Shown here piece by piece: positions 34,131 through 45,138 of a DNA stretch of 64,000 nucleotides. The first letter of the stretch is position 1, and each line of letters starts with the position of its first letter. Position numbers and translations under genes: made by a program. The notes beneath the pieces were generated by a model. It ran no database searches. It was not told where the DNA came from and saw only the letters and a program-made list of their open reading frames with translations. The DNA is taken from positions 203,289 to 267,288 of the forward strand of contig VCMS01000092.1 in assembly GCA_022539475.1 (NCBI GenBank), read 5' to 3'. This stretch comes from Gracilaria domingensis. Taxonomy: Eukaryota; Rhodophyta; Florideophyceae; Gracilariales; Gracilariaceae.

Positions 34131-37094
34131 CTGTTGTTGCATTCTTTCAACAGCGCTCTCAGAGACATCGAGGTGCGGCTTGGTACCAGAAGTAATGCAT
34201 TCAGTAGAGTTGTGACAAGTTGCGAAGAACTGCGGGGGTCTTCAAAGTCTTCACAAGATCTGAGATTTATGACCTCTTCATTTCAAGTTCATACTAACTA
34301 TTTCAACTTCTGATTTGGTTGTCATATTCCAGTGGAAGTGCTCAAGTTGTCATGGACCGCCTTCTTTTCGATTATTTCAGCTGTGTGTGGATCTTCTCGA
34401 GGCTTTCCATATCGAACGGAACTGATTCAAGCTTTGCATCGCAAGTTCCAGCATCTTACACATGTCTCTGGTCACCGGTTACGCTGTTGCTCTGACTAAA
34501 ATCTTTTCAACTACTCATGTGCCTCTTCGATTCGCGTCTTGGGAAAGAGCGTGCAAGTTCTCACTAGCAAAGAGTATGGCGGGGTGCATTTCGAGTGAGA
34601 AAAAGTACCTAGGTGTACTCAAGCACGTTCTAACACAGACGTTCTCCACTGCAAACAAGTTCTGCGATTCGTTCCTTCCATTTCCTCGCCGTTCTTATGC
34701 TCGCTTTCTGGTTTTTGAGGTGCTACAGAGTACCATGATGCCATGGTGACCATTTGTTGCAGATATGTACACGGTGATATTACCATGCAAGTCATTCCAA
34801 TCAAGGTGCAGGGCGCGATTGGTACAGCGTTCTAAATTCTTTGTCATGGACGTTCCTGCGCATTATATTATCGTGATCATTGGCCAAAGCGGTACATATT
34901 GTGTGACTTTGTCTCACCGTCATTGAAGGGAGCTCGCAAAAGGTCTCAACCGGTACTTTATACCAGAGGATCATCTGAAGGAGGCGAAAACTGCGTTCTA
35001 ACATCAACATGGACTATGTTTTGATTCTATAGGACCGGAGGTACTATGCTGAACTTGTACGCATTTTCTTCAACTTCAATTTTTCCCAGTGTATCAGAAC
35101 CCTGTTTCACAATCTTGTGGTCCCTAGCTATGGTGTTTTACGACGTTGGTGAATGCAATATGAATAAGCATGATAATCACTTCCTCTCCCGTTTTTCGCG
35201 CAGCAACTGCTTCCAATCACAGGTACTGGCAAATGATTCCCTTGAGGCTCTTCTAACCCATCTTCTTCATGACCGACGATCGCTGCATGTCACGCCTTGC
35301 GTCCTATTCGCTCTTTTCTCTTCAATGGTCTCAGAAACACATCATCTCTATACCTTGGAGACAACGATACTGAATTATCTGGCGCGTGAAGGAGTCGGTG
35401 ACTGAGTTCGTTCTCACTCCTCGTACCATATACTGCCTACGTGATACTGGCTGCACCCCATCATGATCAGGTGTTTGTTGCAACTGCTACAGGCGAGAGA
35501 TATTGTGAGAATCTTCTACTTTTTTGTGCTCAACGCTACAGTTGAATCCGATGGCTGGGCATTTCAACAGGGCAGGATCCTGAACTGCTACCTCTATAAT
35601 TTTGGAAACTGGACCCGCTTTTGGTGCAGTGAATTGATTTTCGTCAACTTGTTGTTACCGAATGAGACGAGATAAGTCGTATATCACGACCACACGTTAC
35701 GCCTTCCGTTTTCCGTACGGCTTGCTAGATTTACACCTCTTAGAAATGGCGATATTCTTCCGTTGATCCAGCCCGATCTGTCGTCCTTTGATTTTTGTCC
35801 TGGCTTTGCTTCAGCCGTAGTGCAGTAATTCTTCATATGATGCACTCTCGGCTTTTGTGTCGTGAATGATGTTCATGCCTGCCTTCGGTGCAAATATGTG
35901 ATTGGTAGCGGCTTTCGGAACTCTGTCTCGAAGTTTCGTTTTTTGTTCGTCGAATACTGTGCTAGGCTAACCGCGGTGTGAACAGCGGAAGTCAATTTCG
36001 CCCTTCGTTTCTTTTGAACGGTGCCCGGGAGTTGGTGCTGGTGGTATGACCGGTGGTGGAGCTCGGAAGCAAGACTCTCACTTCGTATTTGGAATAGTGT
36101 ACTGGAGTCGACGGTAAGGAGGTGACCGGTGGAGGATCTCAGACAACAGCTCGGCCTTCCATCTGATTTCTCAATGATGTGCTGGCCTTGATCTATTGGT
36201 ATAGATGGAAGTGATCCGTGATGCGTTGTAGTGCTGTCTTTCGTGTTTTGCACTCCGTACGGTGTCTTGTACGTGCTTCAATGGTAATGAATCTCTCGCG
36301 AGACAGTTGGTGGAGTTATGGCGATTCTTTTGAGTTCTGAATGTTCCCCGGCCCTGAGTGCAACGGTATTGGTGTGGCCTTCTACATCCTTTTGGTCTGG
36401 TCTTTTGTCTTCCCTATGAAGTCACACATTGAGTTCAAACTGGTCGTTGTGATGGACGATGCACTTCCGACTTCCATCTTAGGTATTGCCTATGTCGGCG
36501 GCTTCCTCTCAACTGCATGGACCTGTTAATGTGAGTCATGTCTGTTTCAAATCATTTCTTAGGTGGAAACTACGAGCGTGATGGATAGCTAACGGATGCC
36601 ACGGGCATGGAGAAAAGTGAAATGATAGGTAGAAGCCAACAAGACTAACGGATATCAACGCATATCGCCACGTTCATTGATAGTAAAGGATCTACTTGCA
36701 CACAATGTGAACTCTACTTTTGGTCATAGAATGCTCAATTCTAGTACGTTATCTTCTATGTAAATATTCTTGTAGAGTGCAGCAAAACAAGTATAGGATA
36801 TCATGGAAATCACATCCGTATGCCAGTACACTCTTCGGTACATACGAAGTGTCCCCTCAGTGGCATTCGACAATCGTAAGTGGGGATTAAATAAATATTA
36901 AATTCGAACGTCTTTAAAGAGACAGTGAGAAATTAATTACAGAAATTTAATGAAAGTTTACACTTATGACACGTTGTAATGACGTACATTTCCTACATTC
37001 ATATGCAGCTCATATAATCAGATATTTGATGATTATTTGCTGAGAATTCTTTGGAAAGCTTTCGAGAACTTACTGATTTTACAATGAGAGTGTT
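34131..37094. other. About 3 kb with no nameable gene; possible retroelement debris
   Basis: Short plus-strand ORFs (34462-34749, 35046-35405, 35463-35675, 36341-36529) share no frame for long. A piece near 34840-34900 (KFFVMDVPAHYIIVIIGQS) resembles the region after a Ty3/gypsy aspartic protease, where VVDxPAxYxxIIGR is usual, so part of the stretch may be a gypsy fossil. That is a weak match. 36540-37090 is AT-rich with nothing recognisable. Confidence 0.35.
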
Positions 37095-37537
37095 TTACCT
37101 GGGGTTGTTGGTGACGTAGGACTTGGAGTGAGTTTGTGGTGAGATGTTGTTGCTGAGCTTCTACGTAACTGTTATGGTGTCGTGTAGGGATTACAGTGTG
37201 ATGGCACTATGTGAATCTGTGCATGGTTATGGTTATGTGTAGGCACGTAACTTGTTGCGCACTGTTGTGCACTGTTGTGCTTCGTTGTTGTAAGCTGCCA
37301 TGATAGTGTGGGAGTGTTACCATGTTATGTTAAAAGATGATTGATATTATTGAGTGTCTCTAGCTAGTGGTTTAGGTATTGCTTGGAGTTAGAGTTGTGC
37401 GATGGTTGCGCAAAGTAGTTCTATATAAGCGGTGACTCGAGCACCTCCAAGTAAATTCCGAGCCAGAGCTGGCGCACTTCCTTTTATTCTCCCCATCCTT
37501 TCTCTCAACCTTCCCTTTCCAGCTATAACCTCCATCA
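37095..37537 (+). repeat. Copia LTR fragment, plus orientation
   Basis: This is the reverse complement of the inner LTR sequence at 44.3-44.8 and 50.4-50.9 kb. In this orientation the TATA box reads CTATATAAGCGGTGACTCGAGC (about 37420). The LTR end is at 37537 (CTCCATCA, against CTCTATCA in the complete LTRs). The outer third starting TGTTGG is absent. The usual primer site does not follow; a LINE 3' end starts at once. Confidence 0.8.
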
Positions 37538-37900
37538 TGGTACGGATGCAAGATGTCCTCCGATTTTGCAGTTGAAAAAGGCGTCGCAACGAATGATTGG
37601 AATAAGATGATACTTTAATGAGTACCCTCCGAACCCTGCAGAAGCACTTTCAGTGCTTGGATTTGAGTACTGGAGGTACGAACGGTTGAAGATACTGCTT
37701 GGAATGGATGAGTTGTCACCTGCAGAGATGCAAAGGGCCACGATAATTCTGAACATGTTAGAAGAAGTATTGGTGTAGCTCACCAATACTAACGCTTAGT
37801 AAACATCTTTTAGTAATTTACCGATGCCAGTGTTACTCTGTTGCTCTTAATGGGACATTAAGAACACTATAAATAAATTGCATTTAATTCAAAAAAAAAA
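37538..37900 (+). mobile_element. 5'-truncated LINE 3' end with poly(A)
   Basis: The sequence encodes the last ~70 residues of the LINE ORF2 (frameshifted; LKILLGMDELSPAEMQ, then EEVLV and stop). The 3' UTR follows with AATAAA at about 37872 and a run of ten A at 37891-37900. It matches the minus-strand LINE end at 39.1-39.5 kb base for base over long parts. 5' truncation with a 3' poly(A) tail is the expected outcome of target-primed reverse transcription. The tail abuts the ORF1 of another LINE copy of opposite orientation, so this copy probably landed in it. Confidence 0.85.
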
Positions 37901-37901
37901 T

Positions 37902-38427
37902 TGCTCCTTTGGGATCTGTATAACAGATACTGAAGTTTGGGAGGGTGAGCTCGCTGCGGTGCCTCTGCCAGTGAAGTTGGAGTCGGTGCCGACGATATTG
38001 AAGGCTGATTGGAGGCATCGGCCTGATTGAGACCTAGAAATGGTCCAATTAGGTCGTGGAAGCGAATTCCTCCAAACGTGCGTCGGCAACCCTTCACATT
38101 GCATCGAACAGTTGGTCCGAACTTGGAGCTGCCAGTCAATATGAACGAATTTTTTGAGAGACAGCTGGGGCAGTTGAGCAAAGTTCGGCAAGCAGCAAAG
38201 GTGTCCCTTGACTTCTCTGGGCTGCAAAGAGGCTTTGGTGCAGTCACTGCCCGATTGGCATCGGCTTTGCTACGACCGGCAGTGGAAAGTCCGGGCCTCC
38301 ACGAGACGGATTCGGAGGCTCCATCGTCTGCAAACGGCATGTGGATACACTCCATGGGTTCCACTGAGGCAGCCAAAGGACTGAAGCGGTTGACGGGTCT
38401 AGATGTCAAGGTTTCTGGAGAAGTCAT
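37902..38427 (-). mobile_element. LINE ORF1, N-terminal part, interrupted by a LINE insertion
   Basis: The minus-strand ORF from 38427 gives the start of the LINE ORF1 protein (MTSPETLTSRPVNRFSPL). It includes a zinc-ribbon-like motif (CPSCLSK, then about 20 residues, then CNVKGC) and the segment RRTFGGIRFHDLIGPFLGLNQAD. The reading frame is intact up to the poly(A) junction at 37901. This copy lacks the 457-bp insert found in the plus-strand ORF1 copy at 41.3-41.8 kb, so it serves as the empty-site control. Confidence 0.85.
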
Positions 38428-38477
38428 TTTCGTAATTTTTCTTTCGTTTTTAAGCTTTTTCTTTTCTTCTGGAGTGA

Positions 38478-38845
38478 GTTCGTGGTAACGTGTTTGTTGG
38501 TGAACTTGTACGTAACTGTTATGGTGTAGTGTACGGATTACAGGGTGTTGGCACTATGTGAATCTGTGCATGGCTATGGTTATGTGTAGGCACGTAACTT
38601 GTTGTGCACTGTTGTGCACTGTTGTGCTTCGTTGTTGTAAGCTGCCATGATAGTGTGGGATTGTTACCATGTTATGTGAGAAGATCATTGGTAGTATTGA
38701 ATTTTTCTAGCTAGTGGTTTAGGTATTGCTTGGAGTTAGAGTCGTGCGATGGCTCCGCAAAGTAGTTCTATATAAGCGGTGACTCGAGCACTTCCAAGTA
38801 AATTCCGAGCCAGAGCTGGCGAGCTTCCTTTCATTCCCTGTTGAT
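38478..38845 (+). repeat. Copia LTR fragment, inner part, plus orientation
   Basis: This matches 37130-37490 closely, including the tgtgcactgttgtgcactgttgtgc run and the CTATATAAG TATA box (about 38769). It breaks off at CATTCCC (38845), before the LTR end, and is joined directly to the start of an LTR-B copy. Confidence 0.8.
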
Positions 38846-39113
38846 TTTTGGATGGGGTCAAGTGCCCGGCAGTCCTTCAGTGTGTCTCCAAGTACCTGGA
38901 ACACAAAGTTGCAGGGGAGCATGGGCACTTTTGGAGACCTTCGTGGGAAAAGCGCATATGTGCCTCTCCGAAAACCCAACGTGATACTGGAATATGATTG
39001 GCTACTCCAAATGCGTGTATGCAACGTAGTATGGACAAGTGGACCTGGCTGTACGGGGTAGGAGTGGCGGATGCTACAAGTGGTGCGCTGTGATTGGCTG
39101 AAGTGTGCTAGAT
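38846..39113 (+). repeat. Related LTR (LTR-B), start portion, plus orientation
   Basis: It begins TGTTGATTTTTGGATGG, like the TGTTGGATG start of the copia LTRs. It shares blocks with them and with copies at 43390-43843 and 51706-52050: gggagcatgggcactttt, then gcgcatatg-gcctctccg, then gattggctac. It ends against the poly(T) of the minus-strand LINE at 39114. Confidence 0.7.
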
Positions 39114-40330
39114 TTTTTTTTTCGAATCAAATGCAATTTATTTATAGTGTTCTCAATGTCCCGTTAAGAGCAGCAGAGTAACACGGGCATGAGTGGATTA
39201 CTAAAAGATGCTCAGTAAACTCTAGTACCAGTGGGCTACACCAATACTTCTTCTAAAATGTTCAGGAGTTTCGTGGCCTCTTGCATCTCTGCATGTGTCC
39301 ATTCATCCAATCCAAGCAGTATCTTCAACCGTTCGTACCTCCGGTACTCGTTTCCAAGCACTGAACATGCTTCTGCAGGGTTCGGAGGGTACTCATTAAA
39401 GTACCATCTTATTCTAATCACTCGTTGTGACGGCTTTTTCAACGGCAAAATCGGAGGATATCTCGCAGTTGTACCACATGGGATCTTGCGCGCACGTCTC
39501 GCACACGCATTTTTCCATTCCCGAACTCGGAATGGTTTGATTCCAGTACTCATCACATTCTCAATATCCGCCCGCATAGAGGTTATTGACGGATGTGAAG
39601 TGTAGAGGGACAGTTGTCGACATGCTCGGTTCACCTTCTTCTGCCGATCGCCGTCTCTCATTTCCGTTTCCAATGCTTTTTCGCGACACAATTGGTAGTG
39701 CCGAAGGCGTTTTGTTGCAAGCACTAACGGTCGCAGTTCGGCTGACTCCAAGCGAACCAGTGCTCGCATCATCGGATCTCGACATGTTCCGAATCGAGAC
39801 GCCATTTTTCCGAGGATCAGTTTGAAGAAAGTTGCTTCTAGCTTCACAATGGCAACGTCCAACTGTGGCGTAATCGGTACACGATCGAGCGTATATTCGT
39901 AAATCGACCTAAAGAATACGCGGTACAGCCTTACACAGTTTCGCGTATCGAATCCATTTCGGTGTAGCCCTGCTCCAGCGGGGCTTCCAAGTCGACGTTG
40001 TGCAGATACTACGCGTTCTACATTCTTGTCTGGCGTAACTCTGGTGGTGTTTAACGACACTCCAAGATACACCGCACTACTCACAACACTCAGTACATCA
40101 CCCGCCAGAGTGAAGCAGACAGAAGTCGGCCCCCGCTGGGAAAGCCCAGAGCGGTACAAGTCAAGCAACGCTTCGGTGCGGAAACCTGTGTGTCCAAGAG
40201 GCAATCAAGACCGTGCCGAAATCGAGCGAACAGGGACCCAGTGACGGCCACGTGGGAGCACGTTGTGTCGGAGAGCCACAAGTCCAGTGTTTCGACTTTC
40301 GCAGGCGATTTGGCTGTCACCGCCCAGCCA
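39114..40330 (-). mobile_element. LINE ORF2 (reverse transcriptase C-terminal part) with 3' UTR and poly(A)
   Basis: The minus-strand ORF 40204-39236 (322 codons, intact) is the C-terminal part of a non-LTR retrotransposon ORF2. It starts in the RT thumb region (SSAVYLGVSLN), followed by the helical segment before the C-terminus (VPITPQLDVAIVKLEATFFK) and an end in NILEEVLV. Upstream homology to 40330 is in a different frame. The 3' UTR (39235-39123) has an AATAAA signal and ends in a run of nine A on the minus strand (39114-39122). The endonuclease and RT palm are missing. It is 5'-truncated, as usual for LINEs. Confidence 0.85.
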
Positions 40331-41031
40331 TAAGGTGTCGAACCCAGTGGGTGCAGTACCCGCTCTATTGTGAAAGGAAGTGGTTCAGAGTTGACTGCTG
40401 AGGGCCACCTATAGTTAACCCTGTGGTCCTTAAAGCGCGAATTTCAGCCGTGATTTGTTTTCAACGCCGATCTATCGGGAGGCTGTCAAATTCTTGTCGG
40501 AGACGCCTGGAATCTGTAGAAGAGAATTTTGTCTTTCTGACAAGCTCCAGATCGATGCCGGCACTGGACGGGATCCGAAATTAGAGGCCTCCGAAGTTGG
40601 TGCAAAATCGTCGTTTTCGACCCTTCTGGGGCACCCCCTCAAACGTCCCCAAAATCGACGCTTTTGCGAAAAGTAACTTTGCAAACGCCTCGATCTGCCA
40701 CGTTGCATTCCAGCAACCAAATCCGGCCAAATCCGATCTAAAGCCCAAAGTTCGGATCAAATTCGAACTCTTTGCAATTTCAACTAGGAGCGCCACGTTT
40801 CACACCTGGCCAAGTGTGAAGCACATAGCTCATTATATAACGCTAGAATAGCAGTGACAAGCAGGTTTTGTGAGTGAAAGTCAGAAAAAACGAAGAATTG
40901 AAAAAATTGAGAAAAAATTGAAAAAACTGAAAAGATCTAAAACCACAAAAAAACAGTACTAAAAAGCCACCAGAGCCAACTAAGCACAATAGAAGACACC
41001 AAAGAGAAAAACGAAACAGAAAATTGAAAAA
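40331..41031 (+). other. Putative 5' UTR/promoter of the plus-strand LINE
   Basis: No ORF of its own. It precedes the ORF1 start at 41032. It has a TATA-like ATTATATAAC at about 40832 and an A-rich leader (40880-41030) full of gaaaaaattgaa repeats just before the ATG. The boundary with the minus-strand LINE fragment at 40330 is approximate. Confidence 0.45.
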
Positions 41032-41336
41032 ATGACTTCTCACCAAACTTCAACGTCTAGACCTATGAATCGCTTCAGCCCTTTGGCTGACTCAGTGGAG
41101 CCCATGGAAGGTATCCACATGCCCCTCACAGACGAGGGAGCCTCCGAATCTGTCTCGTCGAGGCCTGGACTTTCCAGTCGTTCAGCAAAGCCGCTGCCAA
41201 TCGGGCAGTGACTGCACCAAAGCCTCTTTGCGGCCCAGAGGAGGCAAGGGAAACCTTCGCAGCTTGCCGAATTTCGCTCAACTGCTCCAGCTGTCTCTCA
41301 AGAAATTTGTTCACATTGAATGGCAGCTCCAACTTC

Positions 41337-41793
41337 CCTGTGAGATAAAGTGATGCGCAAAGGATGTCCATTGGATGAAAAATTGGAACATCTATGGGAT
41401 ATCAGTGGGATATCTTCTGCGCGTCCAGGATATCCGAATGATATGCCGTGGTACTCCGTTGGATTCGCCTAATTGATGCCCTTTACATGTCCTTTGGATG
41501 CACAAAAAATATTCCAAAGATGTTCATATGATGCAGGAAGATATATCCCATGGATGTCCGGAAATCTGCTGTGCATCATTTGGACATCACAAAATCCAAT
41601 GGATATCTCTTCGTACATCATATGCGTATCAGGCGGTTATCCCTTGGATATACTTCATGCATCATCTGAGCATCATTTAAGTATATCATGTGGACATCTT
41701 AAGGAGATCAAATGGACATCTTCGGGTTTCGTAATTCTAATATGGGTTATCTGGAGGATATCATCCGGACATCAATTCACCTCTCTGGGCTTC
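41337..41793. mobile_element. 457-bp MITE-like insert rich in GGATATC/GGACATC motifs
   Basis: Compared with the ORF1 copy at 38.1 kb, 457 bp are inserted between ctccaacttc and ggaccaactgt. A CTTC is present on both sides (41333-41336 and 41790-41793), a likely 4-bp target duplication. The insert has no long ORF. Its ends (CCTGTGAGATAAAGTGATG against CCCAGAGAGGTGAATTGATG read inward from the right) form an imperfect inverted repeat. Inside, variants of GGATATC, GGACATC and GATGTCC occur dozens of times in both orientations. I know no family with this make-up. Confidence 0.7.
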
Positions 41794-41962
41794 GGACCAA
41801 CTGTTTGATGCAATGTGAAGGGTTGCCGACGCACGTTGGGCGGAATTCGATTCCACGACCTAATCGAACAATTTCTAGGTCTCAATCAGGCCGATGCCTC
41901 CAGTAAGCCCTCGATATCCTCGGCACCGACTCCAACTTCACTGGCAGAGGCACCTCAGAGCC

Positions 41963-42103
41963 GAGTGAGCTCACCCTCCCAAACTGCAGTATCTGTTATA
42001 CAGATCCCAAAGGAGCAATGGGAGGCCATGCTGAGTGAGCTCACCCTCCCAAACTGCAGTATCTGTTATACAGATCCCAAAGGAGCAATGGGAGGCCATG
42101 CTG
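41963..42103. repeat. Exact 70-bp tandem duplication in LINE ORF1
   Basis: The unit from GAGTGAGCTCACCCTCCCAA at 41963 is repeated immediately at 42033, with no mismatch seen through ATGCTGAG. Seventy is not a multiple of three, so the duplication shifts the reading frame of the ORF1 copy. Confidence 0.9.
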
Positions 42104-43389
42104 AGGAGGTGTCAAACATTTTTGAGGATCAAGTCGCTCGCCTAACCGAGCAGCTTCGATCGTCTCGAAATGAAGCCACGGTATCTCCAGCGAACCAAAT
42201 GCAGTCTTCACAACCGGCCTCCCGAGGAGCTGTAGTGAATGCGACACATTCGCAACCTGCTCCCATCCATGTCCAGACTAACAGACCTCATGAGCATGTA
42301 CGAGCTCACATGGAACAAGGTAGTACTCGTCACGAAGCACGCTCTGTTGCAACAAAAGGCACCAATTGTGGTGTTAAAACATGGGCCCAAAGTGCAAGAG
42401 AGGACCAACCCAAGTCATTAAATGAGCTCCCCGCATAGTTCCGAGCTCGAATGGAAAGAATGGTTCGGAGCCTCAAGTCCGGTGGTTATGCTTCTCTTCC
42501 GAAACGAAGCTCTCAGCCACCGAAAATGGAACCGCTGTACTTTCGTGGCATACCGCGCGGTCCATACACACCACTCATGAAACATCTGCGAAGTGGTCTC
42601 CGTAGTCGTTGCGTCATCGGTCTCTCGTTCATTGGACGATCCATTCTTGAGATAGTCACTGCGTCCGATGTATCTCACAAGTTAGTAGCGGGAATGCGTG
42701 CATCTGGATACACGCATATGCCGAGCTTCTCAGCCACCTCGAATGCAATGTCATCTAGAAAGATGATGAGTAAGGCTGAGAGAAAGAAGAAAAATTGGAA
42801 GAGGCTCTGTACCGCTTCCGCACTGCTGCCAATCGCACCACCTCGTCTTGGGCCAAGCATTGGTACAAGGCCCAAGTGAAGATGGCAGAGCAAATGCTCG
42901 GCCAAAATAACACGTTTACATCTGCGAAGGACCGAAAGAGAAGACAAGCGAATTTCGAAAACGTTGAAATTTCAGCAGTAAAGGCTTCTCCGAATGTGCC
43001 GAAGCCGCCCGCGACTGGAGCAATGGACCGTCTAGATGCGATGCGAACGCATCTTCGATTTACCGAAAACTTGGAGATTACGGAGAAGGCAATCGACGGA
43101 CGTGCTGACTTGAGTAACGCAAGGCGCGCAGGTTTGAGAAAGGGAAGTGACAAAAAGACAGACAAGAAGAGTAGAACAAGTAAAGGGGGTAGGCCGCCTT
43201 CGACCGAGTTTATTGATCGGGGACGATCGCAACCTACTAGTACTAACCGCGCACCGCCGCCGTCGCTGCATGCGACATAACAGCACACGCTGTCAAAGTG
43301 TACACCTTGACAACACAAGCGCGCGCAAATCACAATACGAATTCAAAACAACTAGATCAAACCGCGCCAAATCCAATGCCAACTCCATG

Positions 43390-43843
43390 ATCCATTAGTA
43401 GCCCCAAAAAATCAACATTTTCAATCCGGCGCATCAAACCCCCTCACACAGCTCAGAATCGCACATTCGCTCAAAACCCTTCGCAATAGCCTAGAATCGC
43501 ACATATTGCAAAAACCGCTCAGTATAGCCTGTATTCGCACGTTCCTAGCTACTGCATAACTGGCCAGCACCAGCGGAGCCCAGCCAGTCACAGCGCACCA
43601 CTTGTGGCATCTGCCACTCCTGCCCAATACAGCCAAGTCCACTTGTCCAAACTACGTTGCATACACGCATTTGCAGTAGCCAATCATATTGCAGTATCAC
43701 GTTGGGTTTGCGGAGAGGCGCATATGCGCTTTTCGCACCAGGGTGCCTAAAAGTGCCCATGCTCCCGTGCAACTTTGTGTTCCAGGTACTTGGACACACA
43801 TTCAAGGACTGCCAGGCACTCGCCACCATCCAAACATCAACAT
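43390..43843 (-). repeat. LTR-B copy, minus orientation
   Basis: Read on the minus strand from 43843 it starts TGTTGATGTTTGGATGG and parallels 38846-39113 for about 300 bp (gtccttgaatgtg, gggagcatgggcac, gcatatgcgcctctccgc, gattggctactgc). It then continues about 150 bp further with its own sequence (tgcgattctgagctg). It lies between LINE ORF1 pieces. The inner end is uncertain. Confidence 0.65.
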
Positions 43844-43844
43844 G

Positions 43845-44288
43845 AGAACTCATGTTTGCTTTGCAGAGGATTCGACTACATCTGCAGTTGAAAGAAGGCT
43901 TCCAACTACTGATGATCAACCTGAAAAGCCAATAGACGGACATAGTGCACCGCGCACTCACGTACGTTTCAGTGCAGAAAATACTGAATCAGTACCATCG
44001 GTTCAGCACACGAGCATTTCAAGCGGTTCTGAAACTCAGGATGATCTGCAAATCATCTCAAAGGATTATGGACCTTCGCAGAAGATCGAAGCTGAGCAAC
44101 AGTCGCAGTCGTCGGACTTGTCCACCGATTCTCGACAAAGCGCTGTTTCGGTGTCTGCAGCAAACAACGAACCACACGCGACTCCGAATCGCTCGACAAA
44201 TCTCCCAGAAGTGACTCCCGCGTCAGATAAATTCACTGCAAGTACTGGTGCAGTGACTGCCGATCCTAGAGACATCACCATCAATTGA
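43845..44288 (+). mobile_element. LINE ORF1 C-terminal-like piece
   Basis: The frame from the ATG at 43842-43844 gives MRTHVCFAED and later RTHVRFSAENTE. These resemble MRTHLRFTENLE near the end of the ORF1 copy at 43.03 kb. The rest is Ser/Thr/Glu-rich and low in complexity. It is cut off by the copia LTR at 44333. Probably a diverged ORF1 tail. Confidence 0.45.
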
Positions 44289-44332
44289 GCCGGACGCAGC
44301 TCCGGAGATAGTATTACGACTCCTGAAGGAAG

Positions 44333-45118
44333 TGATAGAGGTTGAAGCTGAAAGGGAAGGTTGAAGAAAGGATAGGGGAATGAAGGGAAGTTCGCCAGCT
44401 CTGGCACGGATTTTACTTGGAGGTGCTCGAGTCACCGCTTATATAGAACTACTTTGCGCAACCATCGCACAACTCCAACTCCAAGCAATACCTAAACCAC
44501 TAGCTAGAGACACCCAATACTACCAATCATCTTCTAACATAACATGGTAACACTGCCACACTATCATGACAGCTTACAACAACAAAGCACAACAACGCAC
44601 AACAGTGCACAACCGTGCACATCAAGTTACGTGCCTACACATAACCATGACCATGCACAGATTCACATAGTGCCAACACACTGTACTCCGTACACGCCAC
44701 CATAACAGTTACGTACAAGCTCACCAACCAACACGTCACCACAAACTCACTCCAAGTCCTACGTCACCAACAATACCACAGTGTAAACCTCTTGACAGCG
44801 CATCTACTCTTCACCATAGTGCCAAAGTCACATGAAGCTGTCCTACATGTCCACGTACATACGTGTGTACCCTGTGCATCATGTACAGTATGCCCAGTGT
44901 ACTAGCTACACACGTGTACCCCGGAAACAACCCATTAGCGCCACAACACTTGTACCAACCACAATGCATATGACCATTTGCAGTAGCCAATCACAAGCCC
45001 GTTTCACGTTGAGTTTGCGCAGAGGCGCATATGCGCTTTTCCAACGGCACCCTCCAAAACAGCCCATGCTCCCCAGCACTTTTGGTTTTCAGTGACAGCG
45101 CAGGGTCAACATCCAACA
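44333..45118 (-). repeat. 3' LTR of the copia element
   Basis: On the minus strand it starts TGTTGGATGTTGACC at 45118 and ends CTCTATCA at 44333, so it has the TG...CA ends. A TATA box, CTATATAAG, is at about 44438-44446 on the minus strand. This leaves roughly 100 bp of R-U5 to the LTR end. Confidence 0.93.
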
Positions 45119-45129
45119 CCCCCCCTCTG
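45119..45129 (-). promoter_or_regulatory. Polypurine tract (plus-strand primer)
   Basis: On the minus strand GACAGAGGGGGGG directly precedes the TGTTGG start of the 3' LTR. This is the expected site and composition for second-strand priming. Confidence 0.9.
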
Positions 45130-45138
45130 TCACTGACT

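Larger units (their letters stand above)
41032..43279 (+). mobile_element. LINE ORF1 (gag-like), disrupted
   Basis: The copy starts MTSHQTSTSRPMNRFSPLAD, matching the minus-strand copy at 38.4 kb. It is frameshifted near 41190, split by a 457-bp insert (41337-41793), then continues with the zinc-ribbon end (CNVKGCRR region, about 41810), a coiled-coil stretch (EDQVARLTEQLRSSRNEA) and TAG at 42436-42438. In the same frame it resumes with FRARMERMVRSLKSGGYASL, and the ORF1 core LSFIGRSILEIVTASDVSHKL (about 42620-42690). After a frameshift near 42790 comes the tail (HWYKAQVKMAEQML, then a basic end). Its role would be RNA binding. No ORF2 follows on this strand, so the element is truncated. Confidence 0.78.

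Noticed and set aside
33762-34313. 183-codon plus-strand ORF
   Set aside because: It runs through diverged tandem units, has an overlapping minus ORF of similar length and no domain.
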